A stretch of DNA of 7,953 nt from an uncultured Clostridia bacterium (lineage in GTDB: Bacteria > Bacillota > Clostridia > Lachnospirales > Lachnospiraceae). The notes below the pieces were generated by a model. It was not told the origin of the DNA. It saw only the letters and a program-made list of their open reading frames with translations, and made no database searches. Below, in pieces: positions 1-5,852 of the stretch. Position 1 is the stretch's first letter. Each line of letters opens with the position of its first letter. The position numbers and the translations under genes were made by a program. The DNA is taken from the NCBI GenBank assembly GCA_945622055.1, contig CALZBV010000114.1:1-7953 (forward strand), given 5' to 3'.

Positions 1-1127
1 AGTCCCGTACAGGCAATGTATTCCCCATCACTCGTACTGGTATGCCAGAGAGGGGTATAGAAATTGTTAAAAACAAAACCGTTATGTGTCAGCTTATAGA
101 GTGTCGGTGTCAGCTCTTCCTCCACTGCCCACGGCGAAAACCCCTCTGCCGTAATCATAATATAATTGTAGCCCTCAAACATTCCGGTATATTTATTCTT
201 CGGATCCGGTGCAATTTGAGCCAGATAGGAGTGAATGGTTTTCACCGATTCGTTTTTCTCTTTCTCTGCCAAAGCCGCAAAATCATACAGTCGGTGATAC
301 TCCGGTTTTGGTGTAGGCGTCGCAACCGGCACCTTCTCTGCAGAGTCCGGATTTTCTTCGTTCTCATCCGGTTCGGGCTCCGAACCAACATCGGACTTTG
401 GTGGCAGAAGTGTCGGCTGTCCCGACGCTCCTCCGGTCAGCACATCCAATTTTCCACTCTCCTGCCCTCCTGCCGCACTGTGAAACAAATCCTTTCCCAT
501 TGCGACAAACAGCCCAAGCTTCTTAGCTCCCTGCTCTGCTTCCCACTCCTTAAAATAAAGTGACCATGCAGAAAACTCTTTCTTATCACCGGATACAATG
601 GTAAATAAAAAACAAAGATACAGCCCCACTGCCGTGCCAGCCGGAAGGAGCAGCCTCCGTAAAGCAACCGGCGTAAAGGAAAAACCATACAGGTCAAGCA
701 AAATACGCAGCAACAGCGGAACCAGAAGCAGAACAACTCCATACCATCGTGCCAGAATTGTATTCATAATCTGCTGTCGGAATTCCAGAACATCCGTCCC
801 GACCCCCGCTGCCACACCAAAGGACAGAAAACGGCGGAATATGGTAAAATATATCATCTGAGTCATAAACAGTACCATCCCGGCCGTCAGACTGACATAT
901 CCGATTACACGGTTTACATTCTTTGGAAAACAAATGGTAAGTGCCGTAATCACGCACCCAACCCCCCCGGCGTATAAAAATGCACGAAGCGTTCCCTCCG
1001 GAAGCCCCCGGTAAATGCAAAGCCTCAGCACCAGTTCACTCCAGACCGCTGTTAGCGGAAAGAATGCATACCGGACCAATGCTCCTTTATCTTCCTGTCC
1101 CTTTTTCATTTTCTCCCCTGCTTTCAT
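1..1127 (-). CDS. LTA-synthase-like membrane sulfatase-fold phosphoglycerol transferase (3' end cut by window)
   Basis: The reading frame is open from the ATG at 1127 to the window edge (375 codons, C-terminus missing). The first ~180 residues hold about five hydrophobic helices (roughly 17-38, 50-68, 74-97, 128-147, 158-179), as in LtaS. A Pro/Glu-rich extracytoplasmic linker (about 210-280) follows, then the start of an alkaline-phosphatase/sulfatase-fold domain. ITAEGF places the metal-binding Glu at 328, and HTSTSDGEY places the likely nucleophile at T365, aligning with GKTSDAE around T300 of Staphylococcus LtaS. The later Asp/His metal ligands lie outside the window. The family moves glycerol-phosphate from phosphatidylglycerol onto envelope polymers outside the membrane; the exact acceptor cannot be told. 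AGAGGGTG sits upstream of the start, 12 nt after the S66 gene. A second ATG at 1109, preceded by GGGGAG, is an alternative start. Hydrophobicity, motifs and operon position agree, so the family call is firm. Confidence 0.88.
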   Translation of the reverse strand, partial: MKAGEKMKKGQEDKGALVRYAFFPLTAVWSELVLRLCIYRGLPEGTLRAFLYAGGVGCVITALTICFPKNVNRVIGYVSLTAGMVLFMTQMIYFTIFRRFLSFGVAAGVGTDVLEFRQQIMNTILARWYGVVLLLVPLLLRILLDLYGFSFTPVALRRLLLPAGTAVGLYLCFLFTIVSGDKKEFSAWSLYFKEWEAEQGAKKLGLFVAMGKDLFHSAAGGQESGKLDVLTGGASGQPTLLPPKSDVGSEPEPDENEENPDSAEKVPVATPTPKPEYHRLYDFAALAEKEKNESVKTIHSYLAQIAPDPKNKYTGMFEGYNYIMITAEGFSPWAVEEELTPTLYKLTHNGFVFNNFYTPLWHTSTSDGEYIACTG

Positions 1128-1139
1128 TTTCTACACCCT

Positions 1140-2147
1140 CTATGCAAATCTGAATTCCATTTCTCCTTTGCCATCCTTTACGTGTACTTTGGCAATTGCT
1201 CCGTTAATCATTGTGAAACGTGGCGGTTTATGTCCGATATCAGCTTCAAAAACAATTGGCACAGCTAATCCTCCAAGTGCAGCAGACACAGCCTCCTGAT
1301 AGGAGGTATCCGTTCCGGTACCAAAAAAGCACGGCCGTCCAAACACAAAACCCTTTGCGTATTTAAACCAGCCGGCCTCCTTAAGATGCCAAAGTCCCAT
1401 CGTAAGCCGCTCGGAATTCAGGTCAAAGCTTTCCAGATACCACAAAACTCCATCCTCTTTATACTTCTCACACCAGGAAACCGTGCAATCAAAGCGTGTT
1501 CCAACCAAATCAAGCAATACATCCAGACAGCCACCGAGCAGGCGGCCGGTCATTTCCACCTCGTTTTTGTCACTTTCCCAGCGTACCAAGGTGTCCTCTT
1601 CGTATGTCTCGTAGCCGGTCACCCGGTCCACAAAACCATTCCGGTAAAGCGGAAAGCTTTGCTGAACCGTCTTTTTCCCCTCCAGCACCGCAACATTATC
1701 AAAAAGGCAGGAAAGCCACGGGTTCATTCAGAAATCCAGAAAATTCCCACCATAAACGGTCGCAATAACACAATAAGTCGTAATCGTAAACACTAAACCA
1801 GTCGGGTCCGAATACCCCTGATGCCACTTTGGATTCTTCTTTATCAATTCAAAATCAGCATAAGAAAGCATCTCCCCGAGATAATCTCCTCCGCACGCCT
1901 GAACAATCCATGTAACCTCCGGGTTATTCACAAGCAAAGAAAACTCCTCTGCTCTTTGCTTTGCGGGTGCAGAGCGACCTTTTTCATTGGTTCGCACATC
2001 CGGCGTTTCAAGAACCGCATACCCAAGTGCATGGAGCTGTTCTTTTGCGCTTTCCAGACGAACGAGGTCCACCGGGTCCGTCTTTCCGGCAGAGCAGGCC
2101 GTTACGCCGATTTTATCTCCCGGTTTTACCCAAGCCGGAAAAATCAT
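1140..2147 (-). pseudogene. S66-family LD-carboxypeptidase / MccF-like serine peptidase interrupted by in-frame TGA
   Basis: Two abutting same-frame pieces (2147-1728 and 1727-1140) make one S66 peptidase of 335 codons, a normal length. Codon 140 (1730-1728) is TGA in the motif NFLDF-TGA-MNPW, where relatives have FGM; GGA to TGA is one base change. Both sides look functional: MIFPAWVKPGDKIGVTA at the N-terminus, GYSDPT with nucleophile S113, then YLES with E239 and DIGH with H306, completing the Ser-Glu-His set. The family cleaves LD-bonds of muropeptides (recycling) or acyl-sulfamoyl adenylates such as microcin C; which one cannot be told. The chosen start is the ATG overlapping the dapF stop (ATGA), implying translational coupling; a GTG three codons earlier is less likely because relatives begin at MIFP. 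The second half begins with ATG right after the TGA, so reinitiation could yield two chains. A recent nonsense mutation, a sequencing error or readthrough are all possible. Confidence 0.85.
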
Positions 2148-2977
2148 TCCTCCCACTCTCCTTCAAAAACCGTCGTAGCCGGTCCGGTCATATAAATCGT
2201 GTTCTCGTCACGGTCATAACGAATCCTAAGCTCGCCGCCTAACAGCTTAACCGTAACCGTATCCTCGGTCAGGCCGTTCAAAATGCAGGCATAGGCCGTT
2301 GCACAGGCACCGGTTCCACAGGCAAGCGTTTCCCCGGAACCCCTTTCCCACACACGCATCTGCACGGTATTTTTGTCAAGCACTCTGACAAACTCTGCGT
2401 TCACACGCTCCGGGAAACGTTCGTGCTGCTCGTATGCCGGTCCAAGCTTTTCCAAATCAAGCGCAAGCGGATCCTCAACATAAAAAATCGCATGCGGATT
2501 GCCCATGGAAACACAGGTCATCTTCTCCTCGCGTCCTTCCACTACAATCGGTTCTGCCACAACCGGACTATGCTCTGCAATAACCGGTATCTGCTTTGCA
2601 TCGGTAATCGGACTCCCCATATTCACCGTAACCTCAGATACCTTTCCGTTCTCCACATGAAGGGACAGCTTTTTGATTCCTGCAAGCGTTTCCACCGTAA
2701 TCTCGGTCCGGTCCGTCAGACTGTAATCGTAAACATACTTTCCGACACAGCGGATTCCGTTTCCGCACATCTGGGACTGTGAACCGTCGGCATTATACAT
2801 CACCATCTGAAAATCAGCCACCTCAGACGGACAAATCAGAATCAAACCATCTGAACCAACCCCGTAGTGGCGGTCACTGATTTTTATTGCCGTTGCCTTT
2901 CTGTCGCGAATCGTCTCCCGGAAGCAATTCACATATACATAATCATTTCCACACCCCTGCATTTTCGTAAATTTCAT
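2144..2977 (-). CDS. dapF: Diaminopimelate epimerase
   Basis: DapF converts LL- to meso-diaminopimelate in the cytosol, the penultimate step to lysine, and supplies meso-DAP for peptidoglycan. The 277-residue product has the two-fold pseudo-symmetric pattern of the family: MQGCGNDYVYV at the N-terminus, the first catalytic Cys at 71 in MCGNGIRC, GNPHAIF near 159-165, and RGSGETLACGTGACA carrying the second catalytic Cys at 220. Both cysteines are present and the length is typical. The start is the ATG at 2977, with AGAGGA about 8 nt upstream; an in-frame ATG 13 codons earlier overlaps the end of the ANTAR gene and adds residues not seen in relatives, so it was rejected. It lies 26 nt after the ANTAR gene, and its TGA overlaps the ATG of the S66 peptidase gene. 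A nearby muropeptide-trimming enzyme suits a role in wall precursor supply. Confidence 0.96.
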   Translation of the reverse strand: MKFTKMQGCGNDYVYVNCFRETIRDRKATAIKISDRHYGVGSDGLILICPSEVADFQMVMYNADGSQSQMCGNGIRCVGKYVYDYSLTDRTEITVETLAGIKKLSLHVENGKVSEVTVNMGSPITDAKQIPVIAEHSPVVAEPIVVEGREEKMTCVSMGNPHAIFYVEDPLALDLEKLGPAYEQHERFPERVNAEFVRVLDKNTVQMRVWERGSGETLACGTGACATAYACILNGLTEDTVTVKLLGGELRIRYDRDENTIYMTGPATTVFEGEWEE

Positions 2978-3003
2978 CGTTGTTTTCCTCTCTTTTTCTA
3001 TTG

Positions 3004-3549
3004 TTACATCATACAAAGGATCATTTCAGCAACCTCTGTCATATTGGTGCCACTGTCCATACTGGTTTTCTGGATATACCGGTACGCCTCCTCCTCCGAT
3101 AAATTGTTTCGTTCCATTAAGAGCAGCTTCGCGTGCAGAATCGTATCCTTGTCACCATTACTGCGTATCCTCGCTTCTTTCTCTTTGTCCTTCTTCTCCC
3201 GTCTTTGTGCCGCCTGCTGCATCATCTGAACAGTTCCAAGCAGTTCCTTCACATGAAGTGGCGTATTTAACGTAATAATATCGTCATCCATGCATTCCGC
3301 AAGTCGCGCAGGAGATGCAATCAGAACTAATTTAAATCCCCTGGGAAGATATGCATTAAGCTCACGAAAATGCATATCCCTCATTCGATATGCACTAATC
3401 ACGATTCCCCCATCAAGCTCCCCGGCGAATGCAATGGTTTGCGCACCGGTATTTGTCACTCCGGCAACTTCAATTCCGTTGCTGACCAATGCATTTTTAA
3501 TCGTGTTGGCATCTTCATTTTTCGGAAATGCCACTATGATTGAAAACAT
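3004..3549 (-). CDS. ANTAR-domain RNA-binding antiterminator with degenerate receiver domain (NitR-like)
   Basis: A 181-residue two-domain regulator. Residues about 1-105 resemble a response-regulator receiver fold but lack its chemistry: the acidic pair is replaced by VAFPK, the expected phospho-Asp is A53 in ISAYRM, and the conserved Lys before Pro is T96 in LNTP. A highly charged helix (about 107-132, Gln/Arg/Lys/Glu-rich) links to a clear C-terminal ANTAR domain at 136-178, with AKLLLMERNNLSEEEAY and KTSMDSGTNM. ANTAR domains bind paired RNA hairpins with hexanucleotide loops (A at 1, G at 4) and prevent termination. ANTAR proteins next to glnA are known in clostridia (NitR-type), where they act on nitrogen genes. 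The gene starts 61 nt after glnA stops, with GGAGGCGG upstream of its ATG. The likely target is the glnA leader (inference). Without a phosphorylation site, the signal probably arrives through a partner or ligand. Confidence 0.9.
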   Translation of the reverse strand: MFSIIVAFPKNEDANTIKNALVSNGIEVAGVTNTGAQTIAFAGELDGGIVISAYRMRDMHFRELNAYLPRGFKLVLIASPARLAECMDDDIITLNTPLHVKELLGTVQMMQQAAQRREKKDKEKEARIRSNGDKDTILHAKLLLMERNNLSEEEAYRYIQKTSMDSGTNMTEVAEMILCMM

Positions 3550-3589
3550 TGCAGTTTACCGCCTCCGTTTCTTTTGATGATTCCCTGGC

Positions 3590-3609
3590 AGAACGAAATT
3601 TCACGTTCT
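3590..3609 (-). other. Small hairpin directly after the glnA stop codon
   Basis: Two nt after the glnA TAA is a dyad, AGAACG ... CGTTCT, with an 8-nt loop. No T-run follows, so it is not an intrinsic terminator. It may stabilise the glnA 3' end or mark a processing point between glnA and the ANTAR gene. The 6-bp stem could also be chance. Confidence 0.3.
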
Positions 3610-3610
3610 C

Positions 3611-4942
3611 TTAGAAACGGTTCAGGTACTGCTCAAGCTCCCATTTGCTTACCTGAATACTGTATTTTTCCCATTCCTGTTTCTTTACGGTAATGTAGCT
3701 CTCAAAAAACTTAGGACCCAGCACCTGCTTCACAAATTCACTCTTTTTTGCTTCATTTAAGGCCTCTCCAAGATTTTGAGGAAGACGTTCGATACCCTCA
3801 TTCTCCGCAATCTCCGCCGTCATACTGCTGGCACTCTTCGTCAGATGCTTTCCGCCTTCTTCTTTGTTATTAATTCCATTCAGACCAGCTTTAATACATA
3901 GTGCAAGCACCAGATACGGATTTGCTGCAGGATCCGGATTGCGAAGCTCTACCCCTGCATTTCCGCCACGTCTGCTTAAGATACGAAACAGTGCCGCACG
4001 GTTTGTCTCTGACCAGCCAATATAGATTGGTGCCTGTCCTCCCGGGACCAGACGTTTATAGGAATTTACCAGTGGGTTCGTAAGGAGCGCAATCTCTCTG
4101 CTTCGATTGAGCACACCGGTCATAAACCGGTACGCAGTATCGCTGATTCCCTGTGTCCCGTCCTGTAAAACGAAGCACTTTTCCTCTCCTTTCTTCAAAG
4201 AGAGCTTCAAATGCATTCCGGACCCCGCAGCGCCTTCATTTGGCTTTGGCATAAAGGTCGCATGCAAGCCATGTCTTCTGGCAATTGTTCTTACCGCCAT
4301 CTTAAAGGTCACAATATTATCTGCCGCACTCAGCGGATCCGTAGGGTTTAAGTCAATTTCATGCTGTGCCGGTGCAGACTCATGATGCGATGCCTCAACC
4401 ACAAACCCCATTTCTTCCAATGTCATTACCATCTCTCTTCTCGCATTTTCCCCGGAATCCGCCGGTCCCACATCAAAGTAGCCCCCCTGCTCCTTTACCT
4501 TTTCACACGGAATTCCCTCTTCATCAAGCGTAAGCAGGAAAAATTCAAGCTCCGTTCCTACCGAAAGCTCATATCCCTGCGCCTTTGCCTCTTCAATCGC
4601 ATTTTTTAAAATCTGTCTGGAATCACACTCATACGGTCTTCCATCTTCATAACGGATATCACAGATAAATCTGGCGACACGTCCCTGCTGCGGTCTCCAC
4701 GGAAAAATCACAAAGGTATCCAAATCCGGATAAAGATATAAATCCTCGTCCTCCGCATCCGCAAAGCCTTCAATTGCGGAACCGTCAAATGCAACCCTGT
4801 TTGCAAGAACCTTGCACACCTGACTTGCTGTTACCGCCACATTTTTCAGATTACCAAAACCATCCGTAAACTGAAGACGAATAAACTCCACATCCTGATC
4901 CTCCACAAGGCGGATAATATCCTCCTGCGTATATTTTGCCAT
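3611..4942 (-). CDS. glnA: Glutamine synthetase, type I-alpha-like, with unusual active-site and feedback residues
   Basis: Glutamine synthetase condenses glutamate and ammonia with ATP as a cytosolic dodecamer. At 443 residues it matches the Bacillus/Clostridium I-alpha length. A beta-grasp N-terminal domain (to about 100) leads into the catalytic domain: FDGSAIEGF (52-60), GTELEFF with metal ligands E131 and E133, GGYFD (153-157), ASHHE and QHEID (E188, E195), GSGMH with H244, NSYKRLVP with R297, and VELRNPDPAANPYL near the C-terminus. The adenylylation loop of enterobacterial enzymes is absent. Three normally conserved positions differ: D62 where B. subtilis has R62, A239 where relatives have Asn in NGSGMH, and Q303 where relatives have the flap Glu (Bacillus E304, enteric E327). 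The two Bacillus residues take part in glutamine feedback inhibition, and the flap Glu also in catalysis. Activity or control may therefore be altered. It begins the operon, with its own promoter and GGAGGTG ribosome binding site. Confidence 0.94.
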   Translation of the reverse strand: MAKYTQEDIIRLVEDQDVEFIRLQFTDGFGNLKNVAVTASQVCKVLANRVAFDGSAIEGFADAEDEDLYLYPDLDTFVIFPWRPQQGRVARFICDIRYEDGRPYECDSRQILKNAIEEAKAQGYELSVGTELEFFLLTLDEEGIPCEKVKEQGGYFDVGPADSGENARREMVMTLEEMGFVVEASHHESAPAQHEIDLNPTDPLSAADNIVTFKMAVRTIARRHGLHATFMPKPNEGAAGSGMHLKLSLKKGEEKCFVLQDGTQGISDTAYRFMTGVLNRSREIALLTNPLVNSYKRLVPGGQAPIYIGWSETNRAALFRILSRRGGNAGVELRNPDPAANPYLVLALCIKAGLNGINNKEEGGKHLTKSASSMTAEIAENEGIERLPQNLGEALNEAKKSEFVKQVLGPKFFESYITVKKQEWEKYSIQVSKWELEQYLNRF

Positions 4943-4965
4943 AATACACCTCCGAAGCTGGTATT
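4943..4965 (-). promoter_or_regulatory. Hairpin overlapping the glnA ribosome binding site
   Basis: In the glnA leader, AATAC pairs with GTATT, then C with G across a one-base bulge, then tandem A-G/G-A mismatches and a C-G pair closing a TTCG loop. The 3' arm contains the Shine-Dalgarno run GGAGGTG just before the ATG. If it forms, this hairpin would limit glnA translation. It lies 2 nt downstream of the stronger leader dyad, like the second hairpin of an ANTAR site, but no clear A1/G4 hexaloop can be drawn here. Confidence 0.4.
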
Positions 4966-4967
4966 CC

Positions 4968-4989
4968 TTTGTATTACCCTTAATACAAA
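4968..4989 (-). promoter_or_regulatory. glnA leader hairpin, candidate ANTAR hexaloop target
   Basis: A perfect 9-bp dyad, TTTGTATTA / TAATACAAA, surrounds AGGG on the minus strand. Opening the closing A-T pair gives an 8-bp stem with hexaloop AAGGGT, with A at loop position 1 and G at position 4, the consensus for ANTAR binding. It lies about 8 nt after the predicted transcription start. There is no T-run behind it, so it is not itself a terminator. A DNA operator is an alternative, but spacing and bases do not fit the TGTNA-N7-TNACA GlnR box. Confidence 0.5.
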
Positions 4990-5003
4990 AAACATTTTTC
5001 TAG

Positions 5004-5032
5004 AGTATATCACAAAACTCCCCATCGCACAA
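5004..5032 (-). promoter_or_regulatory. glnA: glnA promoter (extended -10)
   Basis: On the minus strand the -10 is TATACT (5009-5004), preceded by TG one base upstream (extended -10). A weak -35, TTGTGC (5032-5027), lies 17 nt away. Transcription would start near 4997, giving a leader of about 55 nt that contains both hairpins before the glnA ATG. A weak -35 with an extended -10 is typical of regulated sigma-A promoters. Confidence 0.6.
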
Positions 5033-5044
5033 GCAACTTTTCTC

Positions 5045-5073
5045 TTGCTTTTTTTTCCTATTGCTCCTATAAT
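5045..5073 (+). promoter_or_regulatory. Promoter of the HExxH zinc-protein gene
   Basis: A consensus -10, TATAAT (5068-5073), lies 17 nt downstream of a partial -35, TTGCTT (5045-5050). The start of transcription would be near 5080, leaving a leader of about 87 nt. It is back-to-back with the glnA promoter, with the two -35 boxes only about 12 nt apart. Confidence 0.6.
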
Positions 5074-5082
5074 CAAAGTAAC

Positions 5083-5133
5083 AGGGTTCCTTCCGAAGAC
5101 AATCATCATTTTCGAATTTACCTGGGAACCTTA
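5083..5133 (+). other. Possible structured leader of the zinc-protein gene
   Basis: Within the predicted 5' leader, GGTTCC near 5085-5090 can pair with GGAACC near 5125-5130, extended by a G-T and an A-T pair. Inside it, CGAA can pair with TTCG. The result is a long nested stem upstream of the ribosome binding site. No T-run follows and no known riboswitch class was recognised, so function is open. Confidence 0.3.
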
Positions 5134-5151
5134 GGTATAAGAATACTTTTG

Positions 5152-5159
5152 AAAGGAGG
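5152..5159 (+). promoter_or_regulatory. Ribosome binding site deciding the start at 5167
   Basis: AAAGGAGG is a near-perfect Shine-Dalgarno 7 nt before the ATG at 5167. An in-frame TTG at 5149 would put the binding site inside the coding region, so it was rejected as the start. Confidence 0.85.
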
Positions 5160-5166
5160 CTGCCCT

Positions 5167-5709
5167 ATGTATTTTCCATATTCTGTATCCTTCCCGCAAC
5201 CGTCTACGGCTGCTTTCGGTTACTATAATAACGCCAAAGCGGATTCGGGCGCTTCCGTTTCTGCCCCTTCTGCATCCGGGACTACCTCCCCTGTCGGTAA
5301 TGTGACCGGTGAGGCAGCCGCCAAGGCTCAGTCAAAAACCGGAAAAGCAGAGAAAAAGGGCGAATGCCAGACATGTAAAAATCGTACCTATGTTGATGAG
5401 TCAAACGAAGGAAACGTTTCCTTTAAGGCTCCGGGACACATTGCACCGGAAGCCTCTGCCGGGACCGTCATGGCACACGAACAGCAGCATGTTTCCAATG
5501 CCAGACGAACCGGAAGCAAACCGGAGAATGAGCTCGTTTCAGCTTCGGTTTCCTTAAAAACCGCCATTTGTCCGGAATGCGGACGCTCTTATGTTGCAGG
5601 CGGAACAACACGCACACTGATAAAATACGGCAACACCGATTACGACAAAAACAAAAAGAAAGCCGATCTTGATGCCCTGCTCGGTGCAAACCTCGATGCA
5701 AGGCTCTGA
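5167..5709 (+). CDS. SprA-related putative zinc metalloprotein (HExxH plus two CxxC)
   Basis: A 180-residue protein of unknown role. Residues 1-65 are low-complexity and rich in Ala, Ser, Thr and Pro, probably disordered; there is no convincing signal peptide or membrane segment. The conserved core has CQTC (C67, C70), RTYVDESNEGNVSFKAPGHI (73-92), HEQQH (H104, E105, H108), then CPEC (C135, C138) and RSYVAGGTTRT (140-150). HExxH is the zincin zinc-binding and catalytic signature, and the two CxxC pairs look like a structural zinc site. I recall this arrangement as the SprA-related family of putative metallopeptidases, whose substrate is not known; this is recall, not a search. The gene stands alone on the + strand, diverging from glnA, with its own promoter, a strong ribosome binding site and a downstream terminator-like hairpin. 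It ends in TGA. A zinc-binding non-enzyme is also possible. Confidence 0.8.
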   Translation: MYFPYSVSFPQPSTAAFGYYNNAKADSGASVSAPSASGTTSPVGNVTGEAAAKAQSKTGKAEKKGECQTCKNRTYVDESNEGNVSFKAPGHIAPEASAGTVMAHEQQHVSNARRTGSKPENELVSASVSLKTAICPECGRSYVAGGTTRTLIKYGNTDYDKNKKKADLDALLGANLDARL

Positions 5710-5827
5710 CAACTGCTTTCTTCCGGCTTGCATGCCATTTTACTAATAGCTGTCACAAAACAAAGAGTCCGCTTGCGGACTCTCGCGCCGAGCGCGGTCG
5801 CTTGCGACATCTTCCAATCGCGCGAGT

Positions 5828-5852
5828 ACGCATCCTTAGCGGAGCGTTTTTT
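5828..5852 (+). terminator. Terminator-like hairpin downstream of the zinc-protein gene
   Basis: ACGC-A-TCC pairs with GGA-GCGT around the loop TTAGC (one bulged A), and a run of six T follows at 5847-5852. It lies about 120 nt after the TGA of the + strand gene and is the first good stop signal for it. It is also part of the hairpin block. Confidence 0.55.

Noticed and set aside
42..563. Open + strand frame of 173 codons
   Set aside because: It lies antisense to the LTA-synthase-like gene, whose minus-strand frame has clear membrane helices and sulfatase motifs; the + translation is Cys/Arg/Leu-rich with no recognisable domain and no good ribosome binding site.
437..1020. Two minus-strand open frames (437-742 and 694-1020) that might be small genes
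   Set aside because: They are other-frame shadows of the continuous minus-strand gene from 1127 to the window edge.
1728..1730. Selenocysteine or reassigned TGA in the S66 gene
   Set aside because: No SECIS-like stem follows the codon, relatives have Gly rather than Cys there, and dapF and the zinc-protein gene end naturally at TGA.
2978..3016. Upstream ATG extending dapF by 13 residues
   Set aside because: It overlaps the end of the ANTAR gene, adds residues not found before the MKFTKMQGCGND start, and bypasses the well-spaced AGAGGA site.
4968..4989. GlnR operator in the glnA leader
   Set aside because: The dyad reads TGTAT-N8-ATACA rather than TGTNA-N7-TNACA and lies downstream of the predicted start rather than over the promoter.
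5031..5056. AAGCAA/TTGCTT hairpin followed by eight T as a + strand terminator
   Set aside because: The stem is only 6 bp and AT-rich with an 8-nt loop, no + strand gene lies upstream, and TTGCTT doubles as the -35 of the + strand gene; at most it could stop antisense transcripts.
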